DNA of 64,000 bases from NCBI GenBank assembly GCA_963921825.1, contig OY997594.1, positions 55,413,675-55,477,674 on the forward strand, written 5' to 3'. This document shows positions 1-10,523 of the stretch, piece by piece. A program made the position numbers and the translations under genes. The notes beneath the pieces were generated by a model that worked only from the letters and a program-made list of their open reading frames with translations, searched no databases and was not told the origin of the DNA. The DNA is from Erodium maritimum. Taxonomy: Eukaryota > Streptophyta > Magnoliopsida > Geraniales > Geraniaceae. Every line of letters starts with the position of its first letter. The first letter of the stretch is position 1.

Positions 1-1440
1 ATCAACCATTTCGGTTCGTCTGAAAGAACCACATGTATCCGTCTCCTTAACCACTACACACCAATGGCGTTGTGACATGTGGTCATTGGAGGGAAATAAT
101 AGTCGTTGGCTGCCAACGGCTAATTTGTTTTTTCCTAAATTAATAAAAATTTATATCTATAAATACTTCAACAATTTTTTGTGATGCCGGTACTTCATAC
201 TTCACACCACAAGCCAAATTGTATACTTTCTCTCCCATTTTAGTGTTCGAGTTATGGATGATTTTCAAGCCTCGATCCGTAAAATGGATGCACGAGTCTA
301 GTGAAGGGGGAGTAACTCAAAGAAAGAATGTAGTCTCGGGTGGAGGCAGTGAGTAAAAGGTTAGAAATCAAAGAACCTTCCCGAAGAGAGATGAATAGAG
401 GTCATGTCGAGGGCCACGAATGACTAATGTGTGATTATATTGTTGAGGAGCCTATTTACAGCCCCGAGCTCTTTAGGCGTAGGTTCCAAATGAGCCGGCC
501 CCTTTTTACTTGGGTTATGGAAGCGATTGCGATGCATGACAAATTATTTTTTCCAAAAGAAGAACGCTTTCAACCGGCCTGGTTTCTCTAAGCATAAAAA
601 ATGCACTACTGCAATATGAATGCTAGCGTATGGGTGCTCGACCGATTCATTGGAAAAAGCATTGTGAAGGGTGCAAGCACTATACTCGAATGTGTGCGAC
701 GGTTTTGCAAGGTAGTTATTTATTTATTTATTTATGGAGGAGTACAAAAGAGATCTAAATGTAGAGGACTTGACCCACTTACTAGAATCGAGATACAAAC
801 GAGAGTTCTCGTGCATGATTGGGAGTCTTGACTACATGCATTGGTAGTGGAAGAATTTTCCAACCGCGTTGCAAGAAACCTTCGGACGGGAAGAACATCA
901 TGGTCGTCCAATGATAGTGCTGGAAGCTATAGTGTTCCTGATTTGTAGATTTGGCATGCATATTTCGATGCAGCTAACTCAAACAATGAGATTTACGTTC
1001 TCAATGACAGACAATTTTTCGATAAAACTATTTCTGGTTGTGACTATGCCGTGGACTACGAGATCAACGGTAATCGATACGACTGAACTTATTATTTGGT
1101 TGACGGCACTTACCCCAATTAAAGTCAGTTTGTGAAAACGATTCGACGTAATGTCCAAATAAAACAAAAATTGTTTACTAAAGTCCAGGAAAGGTGCTCA
1201 GAAACGTGATAGGTACGAAAAAGGAGTAGAAGACGTTTATGAAGAGGACTCTCTAGACATACCTGATTGGACACGACCAGAACGATGACACCATAGAGGC
1301 CACTTATTCTACCAGAGATACATTGTCATTCGATCACACCTGAAAAATGGTAACACCCACTGGAAACTCTAAACTGACCTTGTTGAGCACATATGGGATC
1401 GCTTTAGAAGGGACTACGAATCATATCTCATTTCAGTTTC
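1..1440 (+). mobile_element. Decayed PIF/Harbinger DNA transposon, transposase part
   Basis: Plain DNA transposon relic. Pieces of a HARBI1-type nuclease can be read on the plus strand: PELFRRRFQMSRPLF (about 460-505), a helix ending MEAIAMHD, then GSLD-MHW (about 823-850, the first catalytic Asp region, normally GSLDCMHW), GREEHHGRP (about 885-912), YYLVDG-YP (about 1,093-1,120, the second Asp region) and a C-terminal DLVEHIWDRF (about 1,377-1,406). The family makes a DDE transposase that works with a Myb-like ORF1 protein. Here the frame is broken by several stops, including a Trp-to-stop change in the MHW motif, and by shifts, so it cannot make enzyme. A TATA-like TATAAATA lies near 158-165. 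The left end is outside the window, so terminal repeats and target duplication could not be seen. Confidence 0.8.
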
Positions 1441-2460
1441 TCTTTTAAAAGTTCGGGTAATAAACCGTGTTATTTTTTCTCTCTCAAAATGCGTAGAAAT
1501 TAAAAACAAACAAAAAATTCTGAAAGTAATTTATTTACCGATTTAACGAGAACGATATTACACGACAAAACTTGAAATAGAACAGAAATACATATAATTC
1601 AACGAAGATGGTCCTCAAACAAGGTCTCGTTGTCCGTGTTAAACGAATGGAACTTGATATTCGTGTTCCTTATCGTGAGCCATCTATTGTAACATCTCAT
1701 TGTCGATGGTTGCATAATCAAACTCGTTAAGGTTGAACGGATCGATCGAAAGTGATAAATTTCTAATGTAAGAAATATTTTTTGTTTGAATATTGATGAA
1801 GGAGAAGATGTGGAGTGAACATCCTTAAAAGGGTATTATATTGCAAGATATGGTGTATTTTCCATTGAAAAGTAATTTTTCAAACATCATGAGTCGATTC
1901 TGCTTGTTTAATCCAACTAGCAATTACATAATCGGTCTGTCTTTGCTGAATATGTCTGGTCTGATAGATTCTTTAATGTACGAATTAGACTCACGGAACA
2001 GACAATGTATTAGACCTAAAATCATTGTATTGATGCATATTTAAGCTTTTCAGACCGATACGACCCGCTATTCAACCGCCATTCAACCCTACCGCAAGTG
2101 TGTTAAAAACACTTTTAATGTGTATAAGTATGTTGGTAAATACAATTTTTAGATATCAATACATCATATATGTAATAACTATTATGACGTTTAGGAGATA
2201 TTTTTTAGCAATAGTGTGAGACATTTTATTCATAACAAGAATTCAGGACAAAAGAGGTGAGACTTGAATGTCGATAAACCAAAATCACGAATACCAATGA
2301 AATATTGATTTGGTTATCTCGGTTTTGAGTAGGACTCTTTCCTAGGCTGATATGATAACAATTGAGGCTCCGGTGTGACCGTTCATGACTCGACCTATAC
2401 TGCACATAGGCGCCTAACTATGAGTTGGCCTTACAGGAGGGTCCAAATATTGATTGAGAG
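1441..2460. other. No recognisable gene; AT-rich flank of the Harbinger relic
   Basis: I see no convincing coding region here. On the minus strand, 1,600-1,760 has a short readable stretch with acidic and Asn residues that could be an old N-terminus of a Harbinger Myb-like ORF1, but this is weak. The last eight bases, ATTGAGAG (2,453-2,460), are the left target-site copy of the hAT element that follows. Confidence 0.4.
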
Positions 2461-2737
2461 CATGGGCGGAACCAGGAATTTGTTTCAGGGGTATCCATCG
2501 ACAAATCAATAAAAGATAATTCCATATTACTACCCTAAAACATTCCACTGTTCCATTCACTACCTCAATTTTTTTTTCTCTCGCTATTCTGACGATAGTT
2601 AATTTTCCATCAAAACACGTAAAAAAATCATATTATCCTCACTAACAATCAAATTTTCAAAACCATGCCACGAATTTTTTTAGATTTTATTTAAGAAAAT
2701 ATAAAGCTCTGCTTCTCGATCCTTGATTGCCTCCGTT

Positions 2738-2965
2738 CTCCATCCAATCTAGAGCCACAAATAGGATAAAACCCTTGACTTTGATGCCATTCTGGCTATC
2801 AATAAGTTTTGCAGTATCAAACCTTGAATGAACATATATGAAACCAAATACCTTTCCCTTTCGATTTGGTCTTTTGAAAACAGTGGATTTGACAATATGA
2901 ACAACGGTGCCAAAATACGAATCGAACCATTTCTGAGTCGTCCCGAATGGGAGATTGCATACAAA
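2738..2965 (-). pseudogene. RRM fragment of LINE ORF1 type
   Basis: On the minus strand one frame reads KVFVCNLPFGTT, then KGKVFGFIYVHSRFDTAKLI and GIKVKGFILFVALDW. These are the RNP2-like (VFVCNL) and RNP1-like (KGKVFGFIYV) motifs of an RNA-recognition motif with the usual spacing. The same RRM type, with Asn-Leu-Pro after the first strand and a LFVA ending, occurs in the LINE-B ORF1 protein in this window, so the source is probably a plant L1-type LINE rather than a host RNA-binding gene. No start codon or remainder of the protein is attached. It lies inside the hAT element. Confidence 0.65.
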
Positions 2966-3168
2966 AACCTTGGTTAAATGATTCAGGGAATATTTTGTTC
3001 CTGTTTTTGTTAGCGTGCTCCCGTGTGTTTTGTTTCGTTTTATTCTGTTTTTTGGGATAAGGTTAGGCCTTATAGCTCCCCCTTAGTGGAGTTCCCTTGT
3101 AAGCGTGTTACTGGTCTTTTAGCCTTTTGTCTCATTTCTCCCTGAAATGGGTCTCTTCTTAATAAAAA

Positions 3169-4418
3169 GGGTTATTTACGATAAGGTACCCTTATGTTTC
3201 GTCCACGAACGATAAGGTACCCTAATGAATTTTGTGTCCGATAAGGTACCCTAATGATTCGTCCACGAACGATTTGGTTTAAAATTGGCATATTCTGTTA
3301 GTTTTTAACGGAATATTCCTCTAACTTAGACATTTTCAGTTAAGTGGGGTGTGAAATGACGAATTTACCCTTTCTTATTTTAAGCTTATAAATTTGATAG
3401 ACAAAATGACCATTATACCCTTAATTATATAATACAATAAAAATATAGTAAATAAATAAATTTAATTTTTTTTAAATTTCAAAATTAAATTATTTAAAAT
3501 AATAAAAAATATTTAAAAATATTAGAAAATACAAAAAATTTAAAAATCATTTTTATTTTTTTAAAAAAATAATTTTATTAAAAAAAATGGCAGAATCGTC
3601 TTCTCCGGCGTGTCTCCGGCCAGCCCATCCTTCGTCGTCGTCGTCCCCGGCGACCCCCACCTCCGTTGCCTCCTCCCTCTTCGACCTCCCACCGTCCTCA
3701 CCTTCATCGCAGAGCTGGAGCTCGCGATTTGGTTCAGATCTGAACCAAATCGCGAGCTCCAGCTCTGCGATGAAGGTGAGGACTTTGAGAGGTGGAATAG
3801 GGAGGAGGCAGCGGAGGTGGGGGTCACCGGGGACGACGACGGCGGAGGATGGGCTGGCCGGAGACACGCCGGAGAAGACGATTCTGCCATTTTTTTTAAT
3901 AAAATTAATTTTTTAAAAAAATAAAAATGATTTTTAATTTTAAAACTGTTTTAATAAAAAAATATTTATATATAAAAAAATTAATTATTAAAAAATAAAA
4001 CTAATTAAATATAAAATCTGATTTTAAAATATAAAAATCTGATTTTTAAAAAATAAAAACTGATTTTTAAAAAATAAAAACTGATTTTTGAAAGAAAAAA
4101 ATTCAGTTTTTTAAAAATATATTTTTTAAGAAATATATAATTTATTAATTTTATTTTGAAAATTAAAATTAATTAGAAAATATAAATTAAGGAAAAATAA
4201 TAACTGAGGGTATAATGGTCATTTCACTCTTAAGTCAAAAGCCAACTAAAATGATAAAGGGCAAAATGGTCTTTTAACTATGGGCTGTTAGTTTTTGAAC
4301 AGCAGAAAACCAAATCGTTCGTGGACGAATCATTAGGGTACCTTATCGGACACAAAATTCATTAGGGTACCTTATCGTTCGTGGACGAAACATTAGGGTA
4401 CCTTATCGTAAATAACCC
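3169..4418. mobile_element. Mutator-like non-autonomous element (1.25 kb) nested in the hAT
   Basis: Terminal inverted repeats of roughly 140 bp begin GGGTTATTTACGATAAGG and contain three GATAAGGTACCCT-type motifs in each arm. They are flanked by a perfect 9-bp duplication, TAATAAAAA (3,160-3,168 and 4,419-4,427), the Mutator hallmark. No transposase is encoded. The flanks of the core are very AT-rich. The centre (3,588-3,916) is a GC-rich near-perfect palindrome that looks captured from a gene. It must be younger than the hAT it sits in. Confidence 0.85.
3588..3916. repeat. 330-bp near-perfect palindrome, readable as the same peptide on both strands
   Basis: The sequence folds back around TTCAGATCTGAA at about 3,738. 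Each strand carries an open frame of 109 codons starting MAESSSPACLRPAHP and including SSQSWSSRFGSDLNQIASSS; the two peptides differ at only about a dozen positions. The frames run on into AT-rich element sequence at the end, so they look like a captured gene 5' end (Ser/Pro-rich, transit-peptide-like) duplicated head to head, not a working gene. No family was recognised. Any transcript would form a long hairpin. Confidence 0.85.
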
Positions 4419-4429
4419 TAATAAAAATC

Positions 4430-4560
4430 TGAGCTTATATAAAAAGATATATTTTATTTGAAAATTATTTCTACAAATCAAATATTCCAACCCCTCTCTC
4501 CCCGGCCACCGATGAAGAATTATGAGAAGATGGAGACAGAGGCTTCGACTTTTTGGTGAG
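4430..4560 (+). other. Promoter and first-exon-like captured fragment
   Basis: A TATA-like TTATATAAAAAG (about 4,434) is followed by a C-rich leader and CCACCGATGAAG. A short frame, MKNYEKMETEASTFW, ends at a good plant splice donor, TTGGTGAGT (about 4,549-4,557). No matching acceptor or second exon was found. This fits a captured 5' gene piece inside the hAT. The parent gene was not recognised. Confidence 0.3.
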
Positions 4561-5207
4561 TAGTGGCGATTGGCGACAGAAGTGAAATCGGAGCACCGGT
4601 CTTCATGGTGTCCCAGACATCCCACCTAACGAATTTCATAATTAACATGTACGAAATTACTTTTAGTAGGTTAACAATCGTCGTATAAAAAAATTGAAAG
4701 GGTTGTAAATTATTTTGATAAATAACACCGATTTGTTTGTTAATTAGATAACCCGATACTAGCAGGTGGCCAAATAAATAAGCCATGTTAACGATTGATT
4801 AAATTTAAATGTTTAGAGTACATTTCTATTATTTATTTGACTAGCAAACTTAATATTATTATTGCAGTTTTATTTAACACATGCTTTTAGGAGTTTGAAG
4901 ATCGTAGTTTTTTGAAACTAGGACAATCTATATTATTGATCATGACAATGAAATGTAAAAATAAACATAATTGGCTCTCTAACCCCTGAGTTTCAATATA
5001 TGTTCGAGACCCCGTAGGGATTCCGCGTACTTGGACCCGTATTAGTGGCATACTTTGTATCGTAGACAATAAGGAACACAAATAAACACAAAAAGAACAT
5101 AAGAAACTATAGATCCTACGCTGCCAGTTCTTCTAGAACCCGTAACTTTTGTAGTAGGACGTTTTTGGTATCGCTAACGCATCGTCTTGAGTCGTCAGGA
5201 TGTTTAA
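4561..5207. other. Interior of the hAT, nothing recognised
   Basis: AT-rich sequence with short chance frames only. I see no motif, repeat or RNA gene that I can support. Confidence 0.5.
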
Positions 5208-5790
5208 TTATGCTAGGACATCGGAGCAAGCTTCGGGTGTGACTTCACCGATACTTCTCGTAGAAATAAATCGTTTTGGCTTCCGTAGATCATCATTGGA
5301 TCGACCCACAAAGGTCTGTCCTGACTCGAGGTACCAGACTTTGGGTGCCGTGGGGACAGACCCCATCCTATCGTCCCTCCTCTCGGATCCCAGGTCCACC
5401 GTATATATTACTTCGAGTTTCGTACCTGACATTCACCAGAGAAAGGGGGCATCTGAAGGCCGGAGAATATCAGCAGATCAAAACCCCATGACGACTTCAC
5501 CCAAAGGAAACCCAGATAACGACTTCACCTATAAGTACAACCCAGAACACGACTTTACCCGAACGAGCAGCCCATAAATTGACTTCCTCCAACGCCAAAA
5601 CTCGATTATGCGGATCCTAGATCGGAAGTCATATTGAAAAAGCCGCATAGGAGAAGAGAATGATGAAAAAAAACAAGTAGACAAATAAGAGAAACAAGGG
5701 GGAGAGGGTCGCCGCCGCCGACTGCGTCGACTAGGGTTTTCCTTTGGTGTCTAGAGAGAACTGTGATTCCCTCACAGGATTTTGTCGTAT
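5208..5790 (-). pseudogene. Captured plant gene 5' fragment (unrecognised parent)
   Basis: Read on the minus strand, this begins with a leader-like AAACCCTAG and GGCGGCGGCGAC (about 5,710-5,745), typical of plant 5' UTRs, and passes through an intron-like stretch ending near CAG. It then reaches a coding-like piece (5,208-5,432) reading DLGSERRDDRMGSVPTAPKV. A second copy of this coding piece lies at 16,281-16,424 on the plus strand, reading DLGSGRKDDKSGYVSTAPEV, in another context. Two dispersed copies of the same exon-like block, both beside transposon ends, point to transduplication from one host gene outside the window. I could not name the gene. Confidence 0.5.
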
Positions 5791-5960
5791 GTTAATGAAA
5801 GAAGATCGTAGTTAATGTCCTCTTAAGTCTTAAGTCTTAACCAAAAGAGTCCAAAATAGATAATACACATGCAATGTATTATTATTGGAAACTTGACCAC
5901 GCATAATATTTTGGAAAGCCCAGCCCAAGTCAAAAATCAAGAGAAAATTGTAGGGTGTTC

Positions 5961-6027
5961 CGAGTAGGATTCGAACTCAAGTGATAAGGTAATATCAAGG
6001 ATTCTTTAACCATTAAGATAACCTCCC
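5961..6027 (-). repeat. tRNA-like segment (A-box and B-box) near the hAT right end
   Basis: The minus strand has an A-box-like TATCTTAATGGTTA (6,007-6,020) and, about 30 bases further on, a B-box-like GAGTTCGAATCCTAC (5,965-5,979), the spacing of an internal RNA polymerase III promoter. The rest does not fold into a proper cloverleaf and there is no anticodon arm I would trust, so this is not called a tRNA gene. Confidence 0.4.
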
Positions 6028-7201
6028 ATACATTTAGGGTGTTCCATGGAACACCCTATAACCCTATAGTTCCACCCCTGACTGAGAGGAGTACCCAAGG
6101 CATGTAGGGAACTCGGTGGACGATGGAAAAGTACGGTTGATTAGAGGCAACTGTGGTAGGGGTAGAGCGCTCCTTCTCTCGTGCATCTCATATCCCCATG
6201 GCCCCATGGGGCTTGGCTAGGCTGTTTTCCAAACCTCTCCTAATCCTCATGTACCTCTTTCGTAGCAGCCAGGGTGGGCTCTATCGTCGACCGTTTCATT
6301 AGGGTCGTAGGCTTGGGCTTGTTATTCTGTCCAGCCCCCACTCGAGCCTAATATCCCCTTCATCGTTCTTCCCAATCCCATAAGGAACCACAATAGATTC
6401 GAATAAGACTTCCATCCTTTGTTGGGACTAGTTAGGATGTCAAGCGTTATGGTCGGTGGACTGACCCATGCCAAATTGTCTTCTGAGCCCGACGATGGTA
6501 AGGCACGAGCTATGGCTTCTACCTATTAGGGGGTGCTGGTTCATTAGGAAACATATTGGACGTCAACAGGTTTGCAGTAGGCTCTTGTGGTTCAAAAACG
6601 GGGGGTACACCGGGCTCTTTCCCAACAAAATGGGGGATCGACCATACAACAACGGCATACAGGTAGGATCGTCTATTTTGTGTGAAAGGAGCCCCCGAAA
6701 GCTTCTCCGGCTTAGACTGGAGCGAGAGGTCAAATCTTCGGCACCACGGTTGCTCTTGGGGGAAGAGCTTAGCAGTCATGGTCTGCGTGACCAATACGCC
6801 CATAAGTCAACATGAAAATGGGAAGTCGTTCATATTATTTTCTCACTCGAAAAGCCCGTTGGTATCTCGGGAAGGTGAGGATGATGGATCTCCAGAGCGG
6901 CCTCGCCAGGTTTAGCCAGAATGTTACCCACAACGCCTTTCTCCAATCGAGGCCCCATTATTCTTATTCAATATGGGCATAATCCCCCAAAGCATTTTCG
7001 ATCAGTATCCTTGTTCCCTTATCCTGAAATCTGGCGAGATCCCATTGGTTGCGCCTAGAGTTGGATGTCGTTCATCCGAATCTTGGATGGAACCAGTGTC
7101 AATGGTGCCCTCTTGAGGCACCAATGTTAGTCCCTCTAAACCTGCTCCTTGATTTCCTGATATGCGAAGTAGAACGCGTCAATCCCATAATTGATGTCCT
7201 T

Positions 7202-9011
7202 TTTTTTATAATCTCGAAAAATTTATTAGAAAAAAAATTAGATTCAAGCAGGATCTAACCAAAGATAACCATTACAAAAGAGCTCTCAGTAGGAGCTGCG
7301 GGAACAAAACCCGAAATAAAAACCGAAAAACCACAAAGTCAACCATAGGTGACCCACTCTTCACCTTCTGACGTCAAGTTCGGGTCGTCAAAAGCTTTAG
7401 CTGCATGAGCAAGCTGATCTGCTTTAGCTTGTAAAATCTGTTTCCCAATGTCCATAGAGTTTACAAGTCTTTCACGACCCAAAGAGCGAGTTGGTTTAAC
7501 TTCAACAGTGTAGTAATCCACTAAAAAAATTGGAGGGCGACTCTAACGATTTGAAGCTCTAGTTTAAGCTTCGGATGTTGAAGAAGCACCCCCTTCCACG
7601 GACTACTCTGATGAACCTTTCTAGGTGCGGAGGCAAGAACCAAAGTTGTTGGATTCTAGATAATAGCACCCTGATCTGGAACCACCACAGCGATATCACC
7701 CTCGATTTCGGATGCCTCTGTAGTGTTGGCCCCAATAACAGGCCCATAATCCTGAGCCATCGGCCCATTGAGTGAACCCAACCCAATCCTAACATGCTTA
7801 TTAAACTGATCCAAAAAATTGGATTGACCACTTGGTGCAAGCCCACTAGAACAATCCTTTCCCAAAGAGAGAAGCCCAAATTCCTGATCCGGGCCAGTGT
7901 CTGTGACTTCGTCTTCTCCATAAATCACGCAATCGTTACCAACAATAGAACAATCATGCGCATAAACACCAATCTGTCCCGATTCATCGCCATTCAAAAT
8001 CACCAGAGGATGATCAGCAACAACCTTCATCGAATCAGAAGGATCCGAGATTGTGGGATTGAAATTTGAAGAGCCAGGATTGAAGGAGCCGAAGGAGGGG
8101 AACAGTCGACGTCACCGTCCCGTACCACCACCAAACCTTCGGCTTCAAACGTTGTCTCCGACGAGACCAAGGTCTCCGAAGACCGTCGATCACCATACAT
8201 CGGAGCTTTTAAGTGGACGACTGGCTGGCCAGGCAATTGAGAAACGAACTGATCAGATATGGTGAACGGTTCCTTCGTCTCTGAACCAGAAATTGGCGAC
8301 TTCCGGCGACGAGTGATGGCTAAAAATAGAACATAACCGTTGATCTTGAATCTGTTTAAACAAGCAACAACCTGATTTGCCTCATCCTTGTCCCGGAATC
8401 GGATAAAACCAAAGTATTTTCCTGTACGCTTTGGACGATGTAAAACAAAGAATGAAGTGATTTCGCCAAAAGGTTTGAATACGTTTCGAACTCAGTCATC
8501 AGAGGACTCGAGTGGGAGACTACATACGAACACCTCATTTTCTCGAAGAACACTGCGACTCTGCTTTAAAGAACGACGTTGAAATGAGTGTACCTCTTTA
8601 CTTATACCTTGTGATGCTCTGTTTGGTTCTTGCCGGTAATAATGTTTCCAACCTTCCTGATACCAGAATTTGCCTCAATCGGGTTGGAGTCCCGTACAAG
8701 AACATCGTCGTTTCCAACCTTCTCTACAACCAATCCAGATGGCACCACAACTGATTTCTTCCGAAGAGCACGCCTTTGTCGACCAGCCTTCGCTGATCAT
8801 GCTACAATCTTGATAGGCTCCTTACAAGAACTGGCTGCAACACCACGCCGAACTGCCCTTCCCTGAATTTCTTGATCACTCGACTCAATAGCCCCAGAAA
8901 CTATCACAGTATAGTCTCTGTACAAAGAAACCCGGAGAGAAAAAAACTTGGAAAAGATAGCCTTGCAGCCATCAATGCACTCAATTACCTAATCGAAATG
9001 CATTTTGATTC
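7202..9011 (-). mobile_element. LINE-mobilised sequence with RRM protein remains, 18-bp target duplication
   Basis: Both ends carry CCCATAATTGATGTCCTT (about 7,184-7,201 and 9,012-9,029), an 18-bp duplication. The low-coordinate end has a T-run (about 7,200-7,208), that is, a minus-strand poly(A) tail just after an AATAAA-like signal. This is the mark of LINE-type target-primed integration. The minus strand reads through an N-terminal basic region, an RRM (about 8,310-8,545), an acidic Gly/Asp-rich middle (7,656-8,030) and an end reading SEGEEWVTYG followed by a stop (7,339). There is no endonuclease or reverse transcriptase. It may be an ORF1-only LINE derivative or a processed copy of an RRM gene. 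Several stops and shifts make it a relic. Confidence 0.75.
8310..8545 (-). pseudogene. RRM domain of the retroposed sequence
   Basis: The frame reads VFVCSLPLESSDD, then FKPFGEITSFFVLHRPKRTG, KYFGFIRFRDKDEANQVV and GYVLFLAI. VFVCSL and KYFGFIRF are the RNP2 and RNP1 motifs of an RRM, with the aromatic residues kept. One stop interrupts the frame just after the first motif. The layout matches RRM-bearing ORF1 proteins of plant LINEs, including the LINE-B copy in this window, where the family is thought to bind the element RNA. Confidence 0.65.
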
Positions 9012-9600
9012 CCCATAATTGATGTCCTTAATGACCAGTCAATCAGTCCCCCAAGCCTTTGTCATGATGGCCAACATTATTTTCCGGTTGTAAGTGCGGG
9101 TGGTGAGTAGACAACCGATCAGGAAAAAGTCTCGATATATGGGAGGTTCTAGGTCCTTGGGCTCTTGATGGAACTCCACTATGAAGTCCTCATCTTCCTC
9201 AATCCGGAGGGCCTCAATTCATGTTCGGAGGTCGAGGAGATCAACGGCCGACATAAGGATCGGTGGATGTAGGTCCAAAACGGTAGAAATGATGGTTGGG
9301 GTGGTGGATTGTCGGATGAGGCTGGGATCTCGGGGCCCTTTTTAAAGAGCTGGAGGGTTTCCTAGATTCACTACCAAGTGGGACTGACGGAAAGACATTA
9401 ATGACTCTAGACCTTGCATGAGGGAGCGACAATCGAGGCTTGTTGACCGAGGGTGGGGGACAGTGGCACCATAAGAACGACATACGAGGATAACTGAGGA
9501 GATGAAGGTAACATGCAATAAGAGGCACGAGCAGATTATAAACCTTAATCGGATGATAGTATTTGTCAATATGTGATTTGTACATTTAGAAGACTTTTTA

Positions 9601-10520
9601 TCCTGTTATAAATGTTGATTAGGTATTAAATGTGCAATTTGTAATAATGTTAGTATTTAATTTATGTCAAATATATTTAATATATATTTTATATTTTATT
9701 ATAATGTATTTATACTATAAAAAATAGATATTAAAAATATAATTATGTCCTGAACTATCATCATGAGTTTGTAGAGCAGGCTTATAATGTTTTGTTTTGT
9801 GGCAAATAAGTGACTGTATATAAGTTGTTGACGTGATTCATGTTTGATCTTGTCTTTTTTTTTGAGCAGATGTTTGATTTTGTCTAATTACATAACACTT
9901 GTACGAGTTTCTACATATTTGTCCAATGGATATAATTTGCTAAACCTGGAATCTGGATGACGGCGTGGATGGCTCTAAGCATCCACCAATGCTGACTATT
10001 ATTTATTTCTCTCTTTTAGCTGGTAATATTTGATAAAATTACAAAGTAATGATTGGTCATGGTTATGTAACTCAGTCTATAGCTACTCTTCAAAGTTTTG
10101 CCAACTACCTAAGAATCATTCACTGGGTAGCAAAGAAAAAGTCCTTAATTGAGTTACTATTTATTTGTCAACAAATGGATAATTATTCGTTGTACTGGTT
10201 TGGGTCCAGAGAGACAATTGTTCCTTGTTTTTTTTTCTTCACTGTAGTTCATTTTGAAGCCTTGGGTTTAGTTGCTTCTGAAGCAAGTCTCTTCATCTTC
10301 TTTAGTTCTTCTAAGTTTAGCTAGGGTCGGTTTAGGTGATAATCGTTCTTGTAATTGTGACGTTTTATCTCTTTTTTCTCCTCGAAAGAGGTTTTTAGTT
10401 TCAATTTGCTTTACTGATCAAAAAAATAATAATACGGGAATCAATTAATTATCAATTCATATTTGCAAGGATCTTATACAAGGCCTCTGACCTAGCCGTT
10501 TAAGGCCATGATAGTTATGG
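9601..10520. other. AT-rich spacer, possible LINE 3' tail near 10,420
   Basis: There is no gene. The stretch ending CTTTACTGATCAAAAAAATAATAAT (10,400-10,433) resembles the 3' tails of plant LINEs such as LINE-B here, which ends TTGATCAAAAAAAAA. I could not find a target duplication, so the element is not delimited. Confidence 0.35.
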
Positions 10521-10523
10521 CTA

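Larger units (their letters stand above)
2461..6080. mobile_element. Non-autonomous hAT element, 3.6 kb, with captured sequences
   Basis: The ends are CATGGGCGGAACCA on the left and, reverse-complemented, CAGGGGTGGAACTA on the right, imperfect terminal inverted repeats of hAT type. Eight-base flanks match with one difference: ATTGAGAG (2,453-2,460) and ACTGAGAG (6,081-6,088), the size expected for hAT. No transposase is visible. Inside are an RRM fragment (2,738-2,965, minus), a nested Mutator-like element (3,169-4,418), two promoter/exon-like captured pieces (about 4,430-4,560 plus and 5,208-5,790 minus) and a tRNA-like stretch next to the right end. It is an inert cargo carrier that would need hAT transposase supplied elsewhere. 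Confidence 0.75.
6089..9600. repeat. Unclassified old repeat, host of the retroposed insertion at 7,202-9,011
   Basis: Short frames are open on both strands (for example 6,468-6,815 plus and 6,519-6,803 minus) and GC content is higher than in the flanks, as in decayed retroelement coding sequence. No reverse transcriptase, integrase or transposase motif could be read, so I leave the class open; a gag-type relic is possible. With the retroposed insertion removed, 7,201 and 9,030 join smoothly within this unit. Confidence 0.35.

Noticed and set aside
3553-3924. Four overlapping frames of 104-109 codons as separate genes
   Set aside because: They are two reading frames of one palindrome seen on both strands; no promoter or continuation is visible.
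5961-6027. A true tRNA gene
   Set aside because: A- and B-box-like motifs are present but no cloverleaf or clear anticodon arm could be drawn, so it is listed only as tRNA-like.
10049-10324. 91-codon frame as a host gene
   Set aside because: AT-rich, no family resemblance, and followed by a LINE-like tail; more likely untranslated repeat sequence.
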